From assembly GCA_019423745.1 (NCBI GenBank), contig JAHZAV010000046.1, positions 1-16,144 of the forward strand: DNA of 16,144 nt, in the 5' to 3' direction. Shown here one piece after another: positions 1 through 6,289 of this stretch. Below the pieces are notes generated by a model. That model ran no database searches and was not told the origin of the DNA. It worked only from the letters and a program-made list of their open reading frames with translations. Within the stretch, counting starts at the first letter, position 1. Every line of letters starts with the position of its first letter. The position numbers and the translations under genes are program-made. This DNA comes from Lachnospiraceae bacterium (GTDB taxonomy: Bacteria; Bacillota; Clostridia; Lachnospirales; Lachnospiraceae).

Positions 1-45
1 GATGAACTTCCAGATGTTTTCATCAGCGTGGCAGAGACATACTGA
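1..45 (+). CDS. Possible 3' end of a plus-strand gene
   Basis: The first 14 codons are open and read DELPDVFISVAETY, then TGA at 43-45. The composition looks like a protein C-terminus, and the next gene (58-381) is convergent with it, which fits a gene end here. It is far too short to assign a family, and an open frame of this size is common by chance. Confidence 0.25.
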   Translation, partial: DELPDVFISVAETY

Positions 46-57
46 AATTTGACTTAC

Positions 58-381
58 CTATTTTCTTAAAATCTCATGTGGAGCTTCTATTTCATTTGCC
101 AAGGTATGCTCTGTTAATTCTGACATCAATTTCAATTTTTTATTAATCAATGGTCGCATACAATTAGGAACATGTTCCTGATGCGCTCTGTGGATTGCTA
201 CACATTCCTTACAGTTTCCGTGATAACGACAGGCTTTCAGGCAAGGACAGTGATCTTTGTCTTTATACTCCTTACGAAATTCCGCTGCAAATTCTTCTTG
301 CAGTCTCAGCCCCTCGACACGGTTTCCCTTATGAAATTCTACCATTGCATCCAGTTCTTTCTGGTTCCCTTCAATCTTCAT
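58..381 (-). CDS. Conserved Cys/His-rich small protein, function unknown
   Basis: About 107 aa, soluble, with no signal peptide. The centre carries a dense Cys/His block (DHCPCLKACRYHGNCKEC followed by HRAHQEHVPNC), which suggests a bound metal. The rest is charged and helical. Similar short proteins with a CRYHG-x-C-x-x-C-x-x-x-H pattern are common in Clostridia and are sometimes labelled 'LPS biosynthesis protein' in databases, a label I do not consider supported. The frame extends upstream to a TTG at 403-405, but I chose ATG at 379-381 because GGAGG (393-397) lies about 12 nt ahead of it and would be inside the coding region of the longer form. It is a single gene; the minus-strand VOC gene lies upstream with a 98-bp gap. 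Confidence 0.7.
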   Translation of the reverse strand: MKIEGNQKELDAMVEFHKGNRVEGLRLQEEFAAEFRKEYKDKDHCPCLKACRYHGNCKECVAIHRAHQEHVPNCMRPLINKKLKLMSELTEHTLANEIEAPHEILRK

Positions 382-479
382 GTTATTATAGCGCCTCCAT
401 TTCAACTATTCCTCATTTTCTGATAAATTCCTGTTATACAAACTGAAATTTTTAAGTGTTCGTAAAATTGAATTCTCCA

Positions 480-863
480 TTATTCATGAATTTCTAATGG
501 TAATCCATCAGGGTCAAAAAAGAATGTCATTTTCTTTTTTGTAAATTCATCTATTCTAATCGGTTCACATTCTATTCCTATTTGAGATAATTTTTCTACA
601 GTTTCTTCAACGTTCTCAACATGAAAGGCTAAATGTCTTAGGCCACATGCTTCAGGATATGAAACTCTTTTGGGCGGATTCGATATGATAAATAATTCCA
701 ACTCAATGTTTCCTTCCATTGCCAAATCTATTTTCCAATCGTTACGCTCCTCGCGATAATTTTCACGGATAACAGAAAAACCCAACTTATTAACATAAAA
801 ATCTTTTGATAAATGATAATCAGAACCGATAATTGCAACATGATGTATTTTTGATAATTTCAT
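480..863 (-). CDS. VOC family protein (glyoxalase I-like, YaeR type)
   Basis: A 127-aa single vicinal-oxygen-chelate protein made of two beta-alpha-beta-beta-beta modules, the usual size for the YaeR/SMU.1112c subgroup. The expected metal ligands are visible: His8 (KIHHVAI), Glu56 (ELELF), His77 (GLRHLAF) and Glu124 (DPDGLPLEIHE). The family includes glyoxalase I, fosfomycin thiol transferases and dioxygenases. This subgroup is usually annotated as glyoxalase-like, and the substrate cannot be read from the sequence. The start is supported by GGAGG 6 nt upstream of the ATG. An extended -10 box lies at 904-913, so it probably has its own promoter. Confidence 0.85.
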   Translation of the reverse strand: MKLSKIHHVAIIGSDYHLSKDFYVNKLGFSVIRENYREERNDWKIDLAMEGNIELELFIISNPPKRVSYPEACGLRHLAFHVENVEETVEKLSQIGIECEPIRIDEFTKKKMTFFFDPDGLPLEIHE

Positions 864-903
864 ATATTTCCTCCGTACAACTTCAAGTTTCTTTAATATC
901 CCG

Positions 904-913
904 ATTATACCAC
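904..913 (-). promoter_or_regulatory. Extended -10 promoter for the VOC gene
   Basis: On the minus strand the sequence reads GTGGTATAAT, i.e. TG-n-TATAAT, the extended -10 form that can work without a good -35. The place where a -35 would sit (927-932) lies inside the hairpin at 928-951 and does not match consensus. It is 41 nt from the VOC start codon. Confidence 0.5.
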
Positions 914-927
914 TTTAACATGCAAAC

Positions 928-951
928 GGGAACCACCTTGCGGTGATTCCC
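928..951 (-). repeat. Hairpin with GNRA tetraloop
   Basis: On the minus strand GGGAATCACC and GGTGGTTCCC pair over 10 positions with a single G-U wobble, closed by a GCAA tetraloop. It lies 3' of the AraC-type gene (stop at 1070) and directly upstream of the VOC -10 box. No T-run follows, so it is a poor intrinsic terminator. It could be a processed RNA end, a mobile-element end, or an operator for the VOC gene. Confidence 0.5.
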
Positions 952-992
952 TACACATCTACTTCAATTCTAAAAGTCAAACAAATTTGCAA

Positions 993-1041
993 TTTGTCGA
1001 CCTGTTTTCTTTTTTTATAATAGCATAATATATTCGACAAA
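993..1041. repeat. 8-bp inverted repeat TTTGTCGA...TCGACAAA
   Basis: TTTGTCGA (993-1000) and TCGACAAA (1034-1041) are perfect inverted copies 33 nt apart, flanking a very AT-rich core. The left copy overlaps a second small palindrome, ACAAATT-TGC-AATTTGT (981-997). It lies in the gap between the VOC and AraC genes. The purpose is unknown. Confidence 0.4.
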
Positions 1042-1069
1042 AATAGCCTCTGCATGCCAGAGCATGATG

Positions 1070-1939
1070 TTATCGTTCTTTTTTCACTACAGGAATCCAT
1101 ATCTCGCTATACGCATGTCCTTGTCTATCAGGATTCATTTTTGTAAATGAAAACGAAAGGGATTCTGCCAGCTCATAATCCGCTGTCATAAACCATTCTG
1201 CATAAATTCTTGCCATTGTATTTTGAAGTGTGGACGGAAACTCTCCTTCATTTGGAAATACCGCCCATGTTCCTGCTTTCATTGGCAAAGTTTCTAAGCC
1301 TGCACCGATTTCTTTTTCTGTTGTCAAAACACCAATCAAATGTGTCAGATAACCTTCTTCTTTCTTAAACTCTGTGTCTGAATTATAGGAAACATTGACA
1401 ACTTCAAACGGTTCCATATTTTGCAGACGATGCATTTCTTCTCTTTGTTCCTGCGTGATGCTGTTTGCAAGATCCACAATTGCGTTATTAACTCCTTCAA
1501 ACTGCATCGGTACTCGTTTACTTACACCGACAAAATTAAATGCCGGTTTTTCAATAATTCTGCATTCCATGCTGTTTCCTCCACTTACTTTTATTATGAA
1601 ATTAAATTTGGGAAACACTTTATGTTCCCCCCTCCTTGAAATCTCGGAGGGTAAGAAACCACACCAGTTTTTAAATGCTCGTGTAAACCCATCCATCGAT
1701 TGATAGCCATACTTAAAAGCAATATCCGTCACTTTTTTGCCATGAAGCAAATCATAGTTTGCCTCAGACAATCTTCGGTTTTTAACATATTCATTGATAG
1801 ACATACCTGTTAGAAAGAAAAAAACATTTTTAAAATGTAGTTCCGAAACGCTGACTCTTTTCATTGCTTCGTCAATCACTTTTTCATCCAATAAATGTTC
1901 TTCAATATAATTGATGGTGTCGTTTAATTGCTTAAGCAT
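1070..1939 (-). CDS. AraC family regulator with GyrI-like effector-binding domain
   Basis: A 289-aa two-domain transcription regulator. Residues about 1-105 are a double helix-turn-helix of the AraC/XylS type: the stretch KVTDIAFKYGYQSMDGFTRAFKNWCG is the conserved second HTH (shown here by its key residues G-Y-x-S, F-x-R-x-F-K). Residues about 120-289 are a GyrI-like/Rob C-terminal small-molecule domain (FVGVSKRVPM near its start, GTWAVFPNEGEFPSTLQNT, EIWIPV at the end). Proteins of this build respond to hydrophobic drugs or metabolites and often control detoxification genes; the downstream VOC gene is an obvious candidate target, by position only. I chose ATG 1937-1939 because AGGAGG lies 7 nt upstream; the frame reaches an ATG seven codons earlier that has no such site. 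Confidence 0.88.
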   Translation of the reverse strand: MLKQLNDTINYIEEHLLDEKVIDEAMKRVSVSELHFKNVFFFLTGMSINEYVKNRRLSEANYDLLHGKKVTDIAFKYGYQSMDGFTRAFKNWCGFLPSEISRRGEHKVFPKFNFIIKVSGGNSMECRIIEKPAFNFVGVSKRVPMQFEGVNNAIVDLANSITQEQREEMHRLQNMEPFEVVNVSYNSDTEFKKEEGYLTHLIGVLTTEKEIGAGLETLPMKAGTWAVFPNEGEFPSTLQNTMARIYAEWFMTADYELAESLSFSFTKMNPDRQGHAYSEIWIPVVKKER

Positions 1940-1960
1940 TTCCTTACCTCCTTGCCACAA

Positions 1961-1966
1961 ATTATA
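1961..1966 (-). promoter_or_regulatory. -10 box candidate for the AraC-type gene
   Basis: TATAAT on the minus strand, 22 nt before the start codon and just ahead of AGGAGG. The -35 position 17 bp upstream (GAGCAA) is poor. A second TATAAT lies at 1999-2004, also without a good -35. Activator-dependent or weak use is possible. Confidence 0.3.
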
Positions 1967-2023
1967 GTAGCTTTAGGAAACCTTTGCTCGACTTTATCAT
2001 TATAAAAAAATCGAATTATATTT

Positions 2024-2275
2024 TTACACATCTGCAAATTTCAGTTTGGTGTAGTCGGTATCTCTCTGCTCTTTGAGGTCGGCGTATTCCTGTTTCCATT
2101 TGGAGATAGGCAGCATCTTTATATCCGTCAGATTTGCATGGAGATAGCGGCTTGCTGCGTTCCATAGGGTCAGCTCGGCGCGGTGGGCTTCCTCATACTT
2201 ATCCCGTTTGTTCGTCCAGCCGTTTTTCAGCTTTTTCAGTTCGGCATGAATGGGTTTTCTGTTCCTCATCCGCGC
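2024..2275 (-). pseudogene. C-terminal remnant of a mobilization relaxase
   Basis: This frame reads RKPIHAELKKLKNGW, KRDKYEEAHRAEL, then LPISKWKQEYADLKEQRD before a stop. Charged coiled-coil tails of this pattern (xWxxKRxKYxxxHxxEL ... LPxxxWxxELxxLxxE) are typical of the C-terminus of MobA/TraI-like relaxases of Clostridia conjugative and mobilizable elements. The nuclease domain, and probably the very end of the tail, are missing. The fragment is fused, in another frame, to the start of the membrane protein gene at about 2270-2290. I infer a scar of a past insertion and deletion. Identification is by pattern memory, not a search. Confidence 0.5.
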
Positions 2276-2402
2276 TGTCATGAAAAGCATTAAAAACACC
2301 CACACCATTTCCCAGCCGGCTGTCTGGCCAGAAATAGAAGATGAGCACATTAGCTGATTCCATGATTATGAAAAATAAAATTGCTATAGAGAGAATACTC
2401 AT
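2199..2402 (-). pseudogene. Truncated small membrane protein, third gene of the padR operon
   Basis: It starts 2 nt after the stop of the oxidoreductase gene with AGGAAG in front of the ATG, so it belongs to the same operon. The first 25 residues form a hydrophobic segment (MSILSIAILFFIIMESANVL) followed by IFYFWPDSRLGNGVGVFNAF, resembling the N-terminal part of small Clostridia membrane proteins with a SANV-L-YF-x-P-x-S-x-x-GNG-x-G-x-F pattern. After about residue 43 the sequence turns into relaxase-derived DNA read in the wrong frame and stops at 67 aa. The rest of the membrane protein is absent, so I call it broken. It may still make a short membrane peptide. Confidence 0.5.
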
Positions 2403-2404
2403 TT

Positions 2405-3760
2405 TTATATCTTCCTTTTTTTCGCCTGCTCTACAACTTTTTGATAGGGACCAATGATATACTGATTCATCTGTCCTTTTATCTTTTTCTGAACCGATGG
2501 AACGGCGATCAGTGCGCCCACCAATTTCATCTGTAAAATCCGTTTTTTCTGTTTCTGAGGGAAATCATAAATACCGCGCATTTTATAGAACTTATGGTCG
2601 GCTTTCATCATACCCTGCATGACATAGATAAGATCCCGAAAGATCTTCATTCCGCCAACACCATAAAAATTGGCCGGCCGTGACAGCTTTTTTTCAAGAG
2701 CAAATACCAGAGAATCCGCCAGAGTCTGAATATCTGCAGTAGTATTTCCTTCATCCGTAGCAACTCCGCACAGATAATTACCGCCTACTTCGCTACGCCC
2801 CTCCAGGATCATCCTGAGGTTGTTTTCATACTGATAGTCTCCGCTGATGAGATAAGCGATGGGAGTGCCATGTGTCACAGTTCGATGTCCATTGCAGAAC
2901 TGCCGGTCATCATAACACTTGAAACTGGAATGGGTATAGTGGTCAGAAATGGTAAATGCATAAACGAAAGCATCTGCATTCTGGATCTGTTTACGAAGGA
3001 ACTCATCGAAGCCATCTTTATAAACACACTTTCCGGTAACCGCACATCCAAAGCACCCCAGGCAGCCACCGGAAAATGGAAAATGCCGCAGATTGACTAC
3101 CCGGCTCTCATAGGGCAGGGCCGCACGGAAATCCGAGATCATATTCTGAAGGTTTTCATCACTTTGGTCATAGTTGGTGACAATAACAACATCTTTCCCT
3201 GTCGTTTTTGGAGCAGAGGGAATCACAGGCTGATATACGGATTTTTCCCGCCTGGGAGCTCTGCCGGAAGGGGTAACAAATAACCCGTGCTTACAGGAGA
3301 ACAGTAACTGTTCAAAAAAGTTACTGGCATCCTGCTGTCCTTTTTCCGTAAGAAGATCGTCCATATCCGCTGACAGTCCTCTCACAACCTTCATACCAAG
3401 ATCAAAACAGTTTTCTTCTACATACCGATGAGCGGTCACATCATAGAAATGCTTGGAGGTCGTGATCTGGCTGGCAAACTTACCAGAAAGATCAACGCCA
3501 TCTTCTTTCATAAGCTCGATCAGTCTGTGAAGCTGATATGGTGCGATAAAGGTATAGACCGGGTAAGTGAAAAGCAGCAAATCCACCTTCTTCAACTCTG
3601 TTCGCAACGGAGTAAAATCTTTTTCATAGCTTTTAATCCTCTGCCCCACCGGAACGAAAGTAAAACTGTGCTCCGGATACAGAGCCTGTAAGTATAGAGC
3701 GGTATGTACAGTTGTAGAATTTTTGCCCTTAGGGCTTGCATTCAAAACAAGTATCTTCAT
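2405..3760 (-). CDS. Tandem flavodoxin-like NAD(P)H-dependent oxidoreductase / iron-sulfur flavoprotein-like
   Basis: 451 aa, cytoplasmic. The N-terminal half (1-160) begins MKILVLNASPKGKNSTT, an FMN phosphate-binding loop, with FTYPVYTFIAP at 64-74 as in NAD(P)H-dependent FMN reductases. The second half (about 190-360) is another flavodoxin-like domain with a Cys cluster C233-x2-C236-x2-C239-x5-C245 followed by KDGFDEF. This is the spacing seen in iron-sulfur flavoproteins and in 'CxxCxxC...GxCxxKDDM' reductases, so a 4Fe-4S cluster is plausible. Residues 365-451 are a basic helical tail. The start is clear: GGAGG sits inside the end of padR and the two genes are 2 nt apart. PadR probably regulates it; the electron donor and substrate are unknown. 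Confidence 0.8.
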   Translation of the reverse strand: MKILVLNASPKGKNSTTVHTALYLQALYPEHSFTFVPVGQRIKSYEKDFTPLRTELKKVDLLLFTYPVYTFIAPYQLHRLIELMKEDGVDLSGKFASQITTSKHFYDVTAHRYVEENCFDLGMKVVRGLSADMDDLLTEKGQQDASNFFEQLLFSCKHGLFVTPSGRAPRREKSVYQPVIPSAPKTTGKDVVIVTNYDQSDENLQNMISDFRAALPYESRVVNLRHFPFSGGCLGCFGCAVTGKCVYKDGFDEFLRKQIQNADAFVYAFTISDHYTHSSFKCYDDRQFCNGHRTVTHGTPIAYLISGDYQYENNLRMILEGRSEVGGNYLCGVATDEGNTTADIQTLADSLVFALEKKLSRPANFYGVGGMKIFRDLIYVMQGMMKADHKFYKMRGIYDFPQKQKKRILQMKLVGALIAVPSVQKKIKGQMNQYIIGPYQKVVEQAKKRKI

Positions 3761-3762
3761 GA

Positions 3763-4308
3763 TTATTCCTCCAATTTCCGAAGCAGCTGGCTATACCAGC
3801 TTATTTCAAATTCAGCGGCAGCAATGCCGTATTCAATCGTATATCCCTGAAAACGAAGAACCTGTGCCCAGTCTGTTCCAGGCGGCAGCTCCTCCTCCTT
3901 CATTTGTCTGAAATATTCCCGGATCAAACAAAGCACAGATTTCGTATGCTGCATCTGGCAGATATAGTTCCTGATAGCGGCGATCCTTTCTTCCGGCTTT
4001 GCAAGCCCGGCAAAAAACAGTTTGGAAAGCTCCATATTTTTTACTTTTCCTGACTGCATGGGCTGTGCGACCCAGGCTGAAAAAACTGATCGTCCGGTAT
4101 CTGTGATGGTAAAGACCTTTTTCCGTCTTCTCCCTTCTGCTGTTTCGTGAGATATTATTTTGCCGTCTTTTTCCAGCTTGGCAAGAGCTGTCTGCACGCT
4201 GCCGGCACTGTGGGAACAGATCAGAGCAAGGTTTTTCCTGATAAACTGCTGCAGTTCATACCCTGTCATAGGAGAAAGGATGAGCAATCCTAAAATTAAG
4301 TATTCCAT
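3763..4308 (-). CDS. PadR family transcriptional regulator
   Basis: 181 aa. The N-terminal winged helix (residues 1-80) has the PadR signature: MEYLILGLLILSPMTGYELQ, then SAGSVQTALAKLEKDGKI as recognition helix, and RRRKKVFTITDTGR as wing. The rest is the helical dimerization domain, ending EISWYSQLLRKLEE. PadR proteins are usually repressors released by phenolics, drugs or other small ligands. The start is ATG 4306-4308 with GGAGGTG just upstream; an upstream ATG in the same frame would include the promoter and is rejected. A promoter and a palindrome overlapping its start site lie directly upstream, so autoregulation together with the oxidoreductase operon is likely. Confidence 0.9.
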   Translation of the reverse strand: MEYLILGLLILSPMTGYELQQFIRKNLALICSHSAGSVQTALAKLEKDGKIISHETAEGRRRKKVFTITDTGRSVFSAWVAQPMQSGKVKNMELSKLFFAGLAKPEERIAAIRNYICQMQHTKSVLCLIREYFRQMKEEELPPGTDWAQVLRFQGYTIEYGIAAAEFEISWYSQLLRKLEE

Positions 4309-4321
4309 AGCACCTCCAAAT

Positions 4322-4338
4322 ATATCTTTTAGAGATAT
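4322..4338. promoter_or_regulatory. Probable PadR operator
   Basis: ATATCT-TTTAG-AGATAT, a 17-bp palindrome with perfect 6-bp arms. It overlaps the -10 box and covers the expected transcription start of padR, where a bound repressor would block initiation. It is AT-rich with dyad symmetry, as seen for other PadR operators. Confidence 0.6.
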
Positions 4339-4365
4339 TGTAGGACAAAAAAATAGGACTATCAA
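4337..4365 (-). promoter_or_regulatory. Sigma-A promoter of the padR operon
   Basis: On the minus strand: TTGATA (4365-4360), 17-bp spacer, TACAAT (4342-4337). Both boxes match consensus at 5 of 6 positions with the ideal spacing. Confidence 0.75.
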
Positions 4366-4400
4366 CGATGAGAAACACGCTTTACGAAGCTCATTGTCTG

Positions 4401-4453
4401 CACAAAAATAAAAATACCTCCCTCGACAATCATAAATGATATGCCAAAGGGAG
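4401..4453 (-). terminator. Intrinsic terminator of the Crp/Fnr gene
   Basis: On the minus strand CTCCCT (4453-4448) pairs with AGGGAG (4423-4418), with an inner ATCAT-TT-ATGAT hairpin, followed by GTATTTTTATTTTTG. It starts about 9 nt after the regulator's stop codon. Confidence 0.65.
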
Positions 4454-4461
4454 ACACCTTT

Positions 4462-5121
4462 TTACAAAAGCTGGAAACTATTCTTTTCGTACCATATCAA
4501 GCCTTCCTTCTTCATACAAGATAACTCTCTGGTCAAAGCACTTCGATCCGCACAAAGGTATTCGGCCAATTCTAATCGTCTCAAAGGGATAGTAAATTGT
4601 CTGCTGTTCTGTTCTGATGACTGATTCTGTAAATAAGCCATAATTTTTCCTCGAAGCGTTTTTTTTGAAATAATCTCTATTTTCTGCATGAGCTGTACAT
4701 TTTTATCTCCGATCAACCGTACCATATTTTCAATGAGCCGATGGTGAAAAGTACAGCTCATTTTGCAGGAATGAATAACTTTGTAAAAAGGAAGAAACAA
4801 AATTGTACAGGGTACAGCGGCAGAAAAACTTACACGAGAATCCAGATGGCTGCCACAGGAAAACGATTCTCCGAACAGTTCTCCCTCTTTTATGGTAACA
4901 AGGAGCGTATGATATCCCTCCGAGTCCTCCTTGATCATATGAACACTGCCGGATAATATAATACCAACACTTCTCACTTCATTACTCTCCAAGAAGATCA
5001 TTTCATCTTTTTTATATTGTTTCTGATAACTTCCCATACAGTTCAACATTGTCGGCAAATCTTCTTCACAAATACCGGTAAAAAGCGGTAACAAGCTAAG
5101 TTGTTTAAAATCAGGCTTCAT
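4462..5121 (-). CDS. Crp/Fnr family transcriptional regulator
   Basis: 219 aa. Residues about 10-115 form a cyclic-nucleotide-binding-type beta barrel (FTGICEEDL, then KKDEMIFLESNEV, ILSGSVHMIKED, KEGELFGESF). A long dimer helix follows, then a C-terminal winged HTH (FTIPLRRLELAEYLCADRSA / LTRELSCMKKEGLI). There is no N-terminal four-Cys Fe-S motif as in FNR; several Cys residues occur inside the barrel but not in a known pattern. Two ATGs are possible; the second (5119-5121) has AGGAGG at 9 nt, while the first is only 3 nt from it. It is divergent from the HD/PLP operon and is its likely regulator. A palindrome in its own promoter suggests autoregulation. Confidence 0.88.
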   Translation of the reverse strand: MKPDFKQLSLLPLFTGICEEDLPTMLNCMGSYQKQYKKDEMIFLESNEVRSVGIILSGSVHMIKEDSEGYHTLLVTIKEGELFGESFSCGSHLDSRVSFSAAVPCTILFLPFYKVIHSCKMSCTFHHRLIENMVRLIGDKNVQLMQKIEIISKKTLRGKIMAYLQNQSSEQNSRQFTIPLRRLELAEYLCADRSALTRELSCMKKEGLIWYEKNSFQLL

Positions 5122-5147
5122 TCTCATATACCTCCTCTTGAAAATTT

Positions 5148-5176
5148 ATTATAACATTTTGTGTTATATGTTGCAA
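5148..5176 (-). promoter_or_regulatory. Sigma-A promoter of the Crp/Fnr gene
   Basis: On the minus strand: TTGCAA (5176-5171), 17-bp spacer, TATAAT (5153-5148), 27 nt before the chosen start codon. Confidence 0.7.
5151..5167. promoter_or_regulatory. Operator-like palindrome in the Crp/Fnr promoter
   Basis: ATAACA-TTTTG-TGTTAT, perfect 6-bp arms, lying in the spacer of the minus-strand promoter. Size and symmetry fit a Crp/Fnr-family dimer site. A second palindrome, GTTGC-AACC-GCAAC (5170-5183), covers the -35 box. Either could serve the divergent pair of transcripts. Confidence 0.5.
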
Positions 5177-5195
5177 CCGCAACGCACCTGAATCA

Positions 5196-5227
5196 TTGTT
5201 TCCTTTATTCTAGTAGAGAACTATACT
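5196..5227 (+). promoter_or_regulatory. Weak candidate promoter of the HD/PLP operon
   Basis: TTGTTT (5196-5201) and TATACT (5222-5227) are separated by 20 bp, too long for a good constitutive promoter. Such promoters often need an activator, which fits a divergent Crp/Fnr protein binding upstream at 5151-5183. Confidence 0.35.
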
Positions 5228-5257
5228 GGATCATTACAGGAAAGGAATCGTTTTCAC

Positions 5258-5752
5258 ATGATCAATAATGAAGCTTATCTTTTATATTGTGTGCTTTGCT
5301 ATGAAGAAGGCCATTGCAGGCGGACACAACATGTTCTGAAAGTCTACGCACTGGCAAAGCTTTTGGGAGAACAGGAGCAATTATCTCTGGAAGACCAGCA
5401 GATCCTGCAGGCAGCTGCTATTTTACATGACATCGCCATCAAATATTGTAAGCAGCACTACAATGGTGATGCTAGCCAGGAAAATCAGCAGAGGGAATCC
5501 CCTCATCTTGTTTACGATTTTTTAAGCAAGGCCAACTATCTGCCATCTTATATTCCACAGATCACAGAACTGGTTTTGCATCACCACGACTATACTGGCG
5601 ATAGAAACAATCTGCTGCAGCTTTTGATAGAAGCCGATCTGATTATAAACTGTTACGAAGGTGAGCTTTCAATGGAACAAGCAGCATCTAGCCGGAGGCT
5701 TTTTCAGACATCTACAGGAAAAGAATTGTTGGAACTCTGGATGAAAAACTAA
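5258..5752 (+). CDS. HD domain-containing phosphohydrolase, first of two paralogues
   Basis: 164 aa, a stand-alone HD domain. Metal-binding residues are visible: His25 (RTQHVLKVY), His57-Asp58 (AAAILHDIAIKYC), His108-His110 (LVLHHHDY) and Asp127 (LLIEADLI). HD proteins hydrolyse phosphate esters, often nucleotides; small ones of this build are common in Clostridia and their substrate is generally unknown. A GGAAAGGA sequence lies about 11 nt before the ATG. It is the first gene of a plus-strand operon: the next gene, 24 nt away, is a paralogue sharing the same motif order and the closing FQT-x-x-GK-x-L motif. Confidence 0.82.
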   Translation: MINNEAYLLYCVLCYEEGHCRRTQHVLKVYALAKLLGEQEQLSLEDQQILQAAAILHDIAIKYCKQHYNGDASQENQQRESPHLVYDFLSKANYLPSYIPQITELVLHHHDYTGDRNNLLQLLIEADLIINCYEGELSMEQAASSRRLFQTSTGKELLELWMKN

Positions 5753-5776
5753 GAACAATAAGAGGAGGTTTTTAAC

Positions 5777-6277
5777 ATGGATATAGAAAAAATCGATCTG
5801 TTGGAACAAAAAATGATACTGTTTTATCAACATGATCCCATGCGTATTCAGCATCTGGTGAAGGTACATCGCTTTGCACAGATGATCGGTCGGATGGAAC
5901 ACTTGGATGAACATATGCAATTTATAACAGAATGTGCGGCTTTGGTTCATGATATTGGCATTCGACCAGCAGAAGAAAAATTTGGAAGCAGTAATGGGAA
6001 ACTGCAGGAACAGGAAGGGCCTGCTTATGCTCACAAAATGTTAAAAGAATTATGCTTTAGCGAAGCAGATGTTTCACGGATCTGTTATCTGGTGGGCCAT
6101 CACCATACTTATTCCAATATAGATGGAATTGATTATCAGATCCTTGTAGAAGCAGATTTTCTGGTGAACTTTTATGAGGACCATATGGATCAACATACAA
6201 TACAGACAGTTCTTCAGAAAATTTTTCAAACAAACGCAGGAAAGAAACTCTGTAGACTTTGCTATTTAAAAAACTGA
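5777..6277 (+). CDS. HD domain-containing phosphohydrolase, second paralogue
   Basis: 166 aa, homologous end to end with the preceding protein: His26 (RIQHLVKVHRFA), His58-Asp59 (ALVHDIGIRPAEEKFG), His108-His110 (LVGHHHTY), Asp127 (ILVEADFLVNFYED), and FQTNAGKKL at the end. All HD metal ligands are kept, so both copies should be active. An AGGAGG lies 8 nt before the ATG. The two copies have clearly diverged, suggesting an old duplication and perhaps a heteromer or different substrates. The kinase gene follows after 12 nt. Confidence 0.82.
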   Translation: MDIEKIDLLEQKMILFYQHDPMRIQHLVKVHRFAQMIGRMEHLDEHMQFITECAALVHDIGIRPAEEKFGSSNGKLQEQEGPAYAHKMLKELCFSEADVSRICYLVGHHHTYSNIDGIDYQILVEADFLVNFYEDHMDQHTIQTVLQKIFQTNAGKKLCRLCYLKN

Positions 6278-6289
6278 AGTAATACGACT

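Noticed and set aside
994..1021. Plus-strand promoter TTGTCG-N16-TATAAT
   Set aside because: No plus-strand gene follows; it would run antisense into the AraC-type gene, and AT-rich DNA gives such matches by chance.
2870..3283. A 137-codon plus-strand frame inside the oxidoreductase gene
   Set aside because: It is antisense to a gene with clear flavodoxin and Cys-cluster motifs; no start signal.
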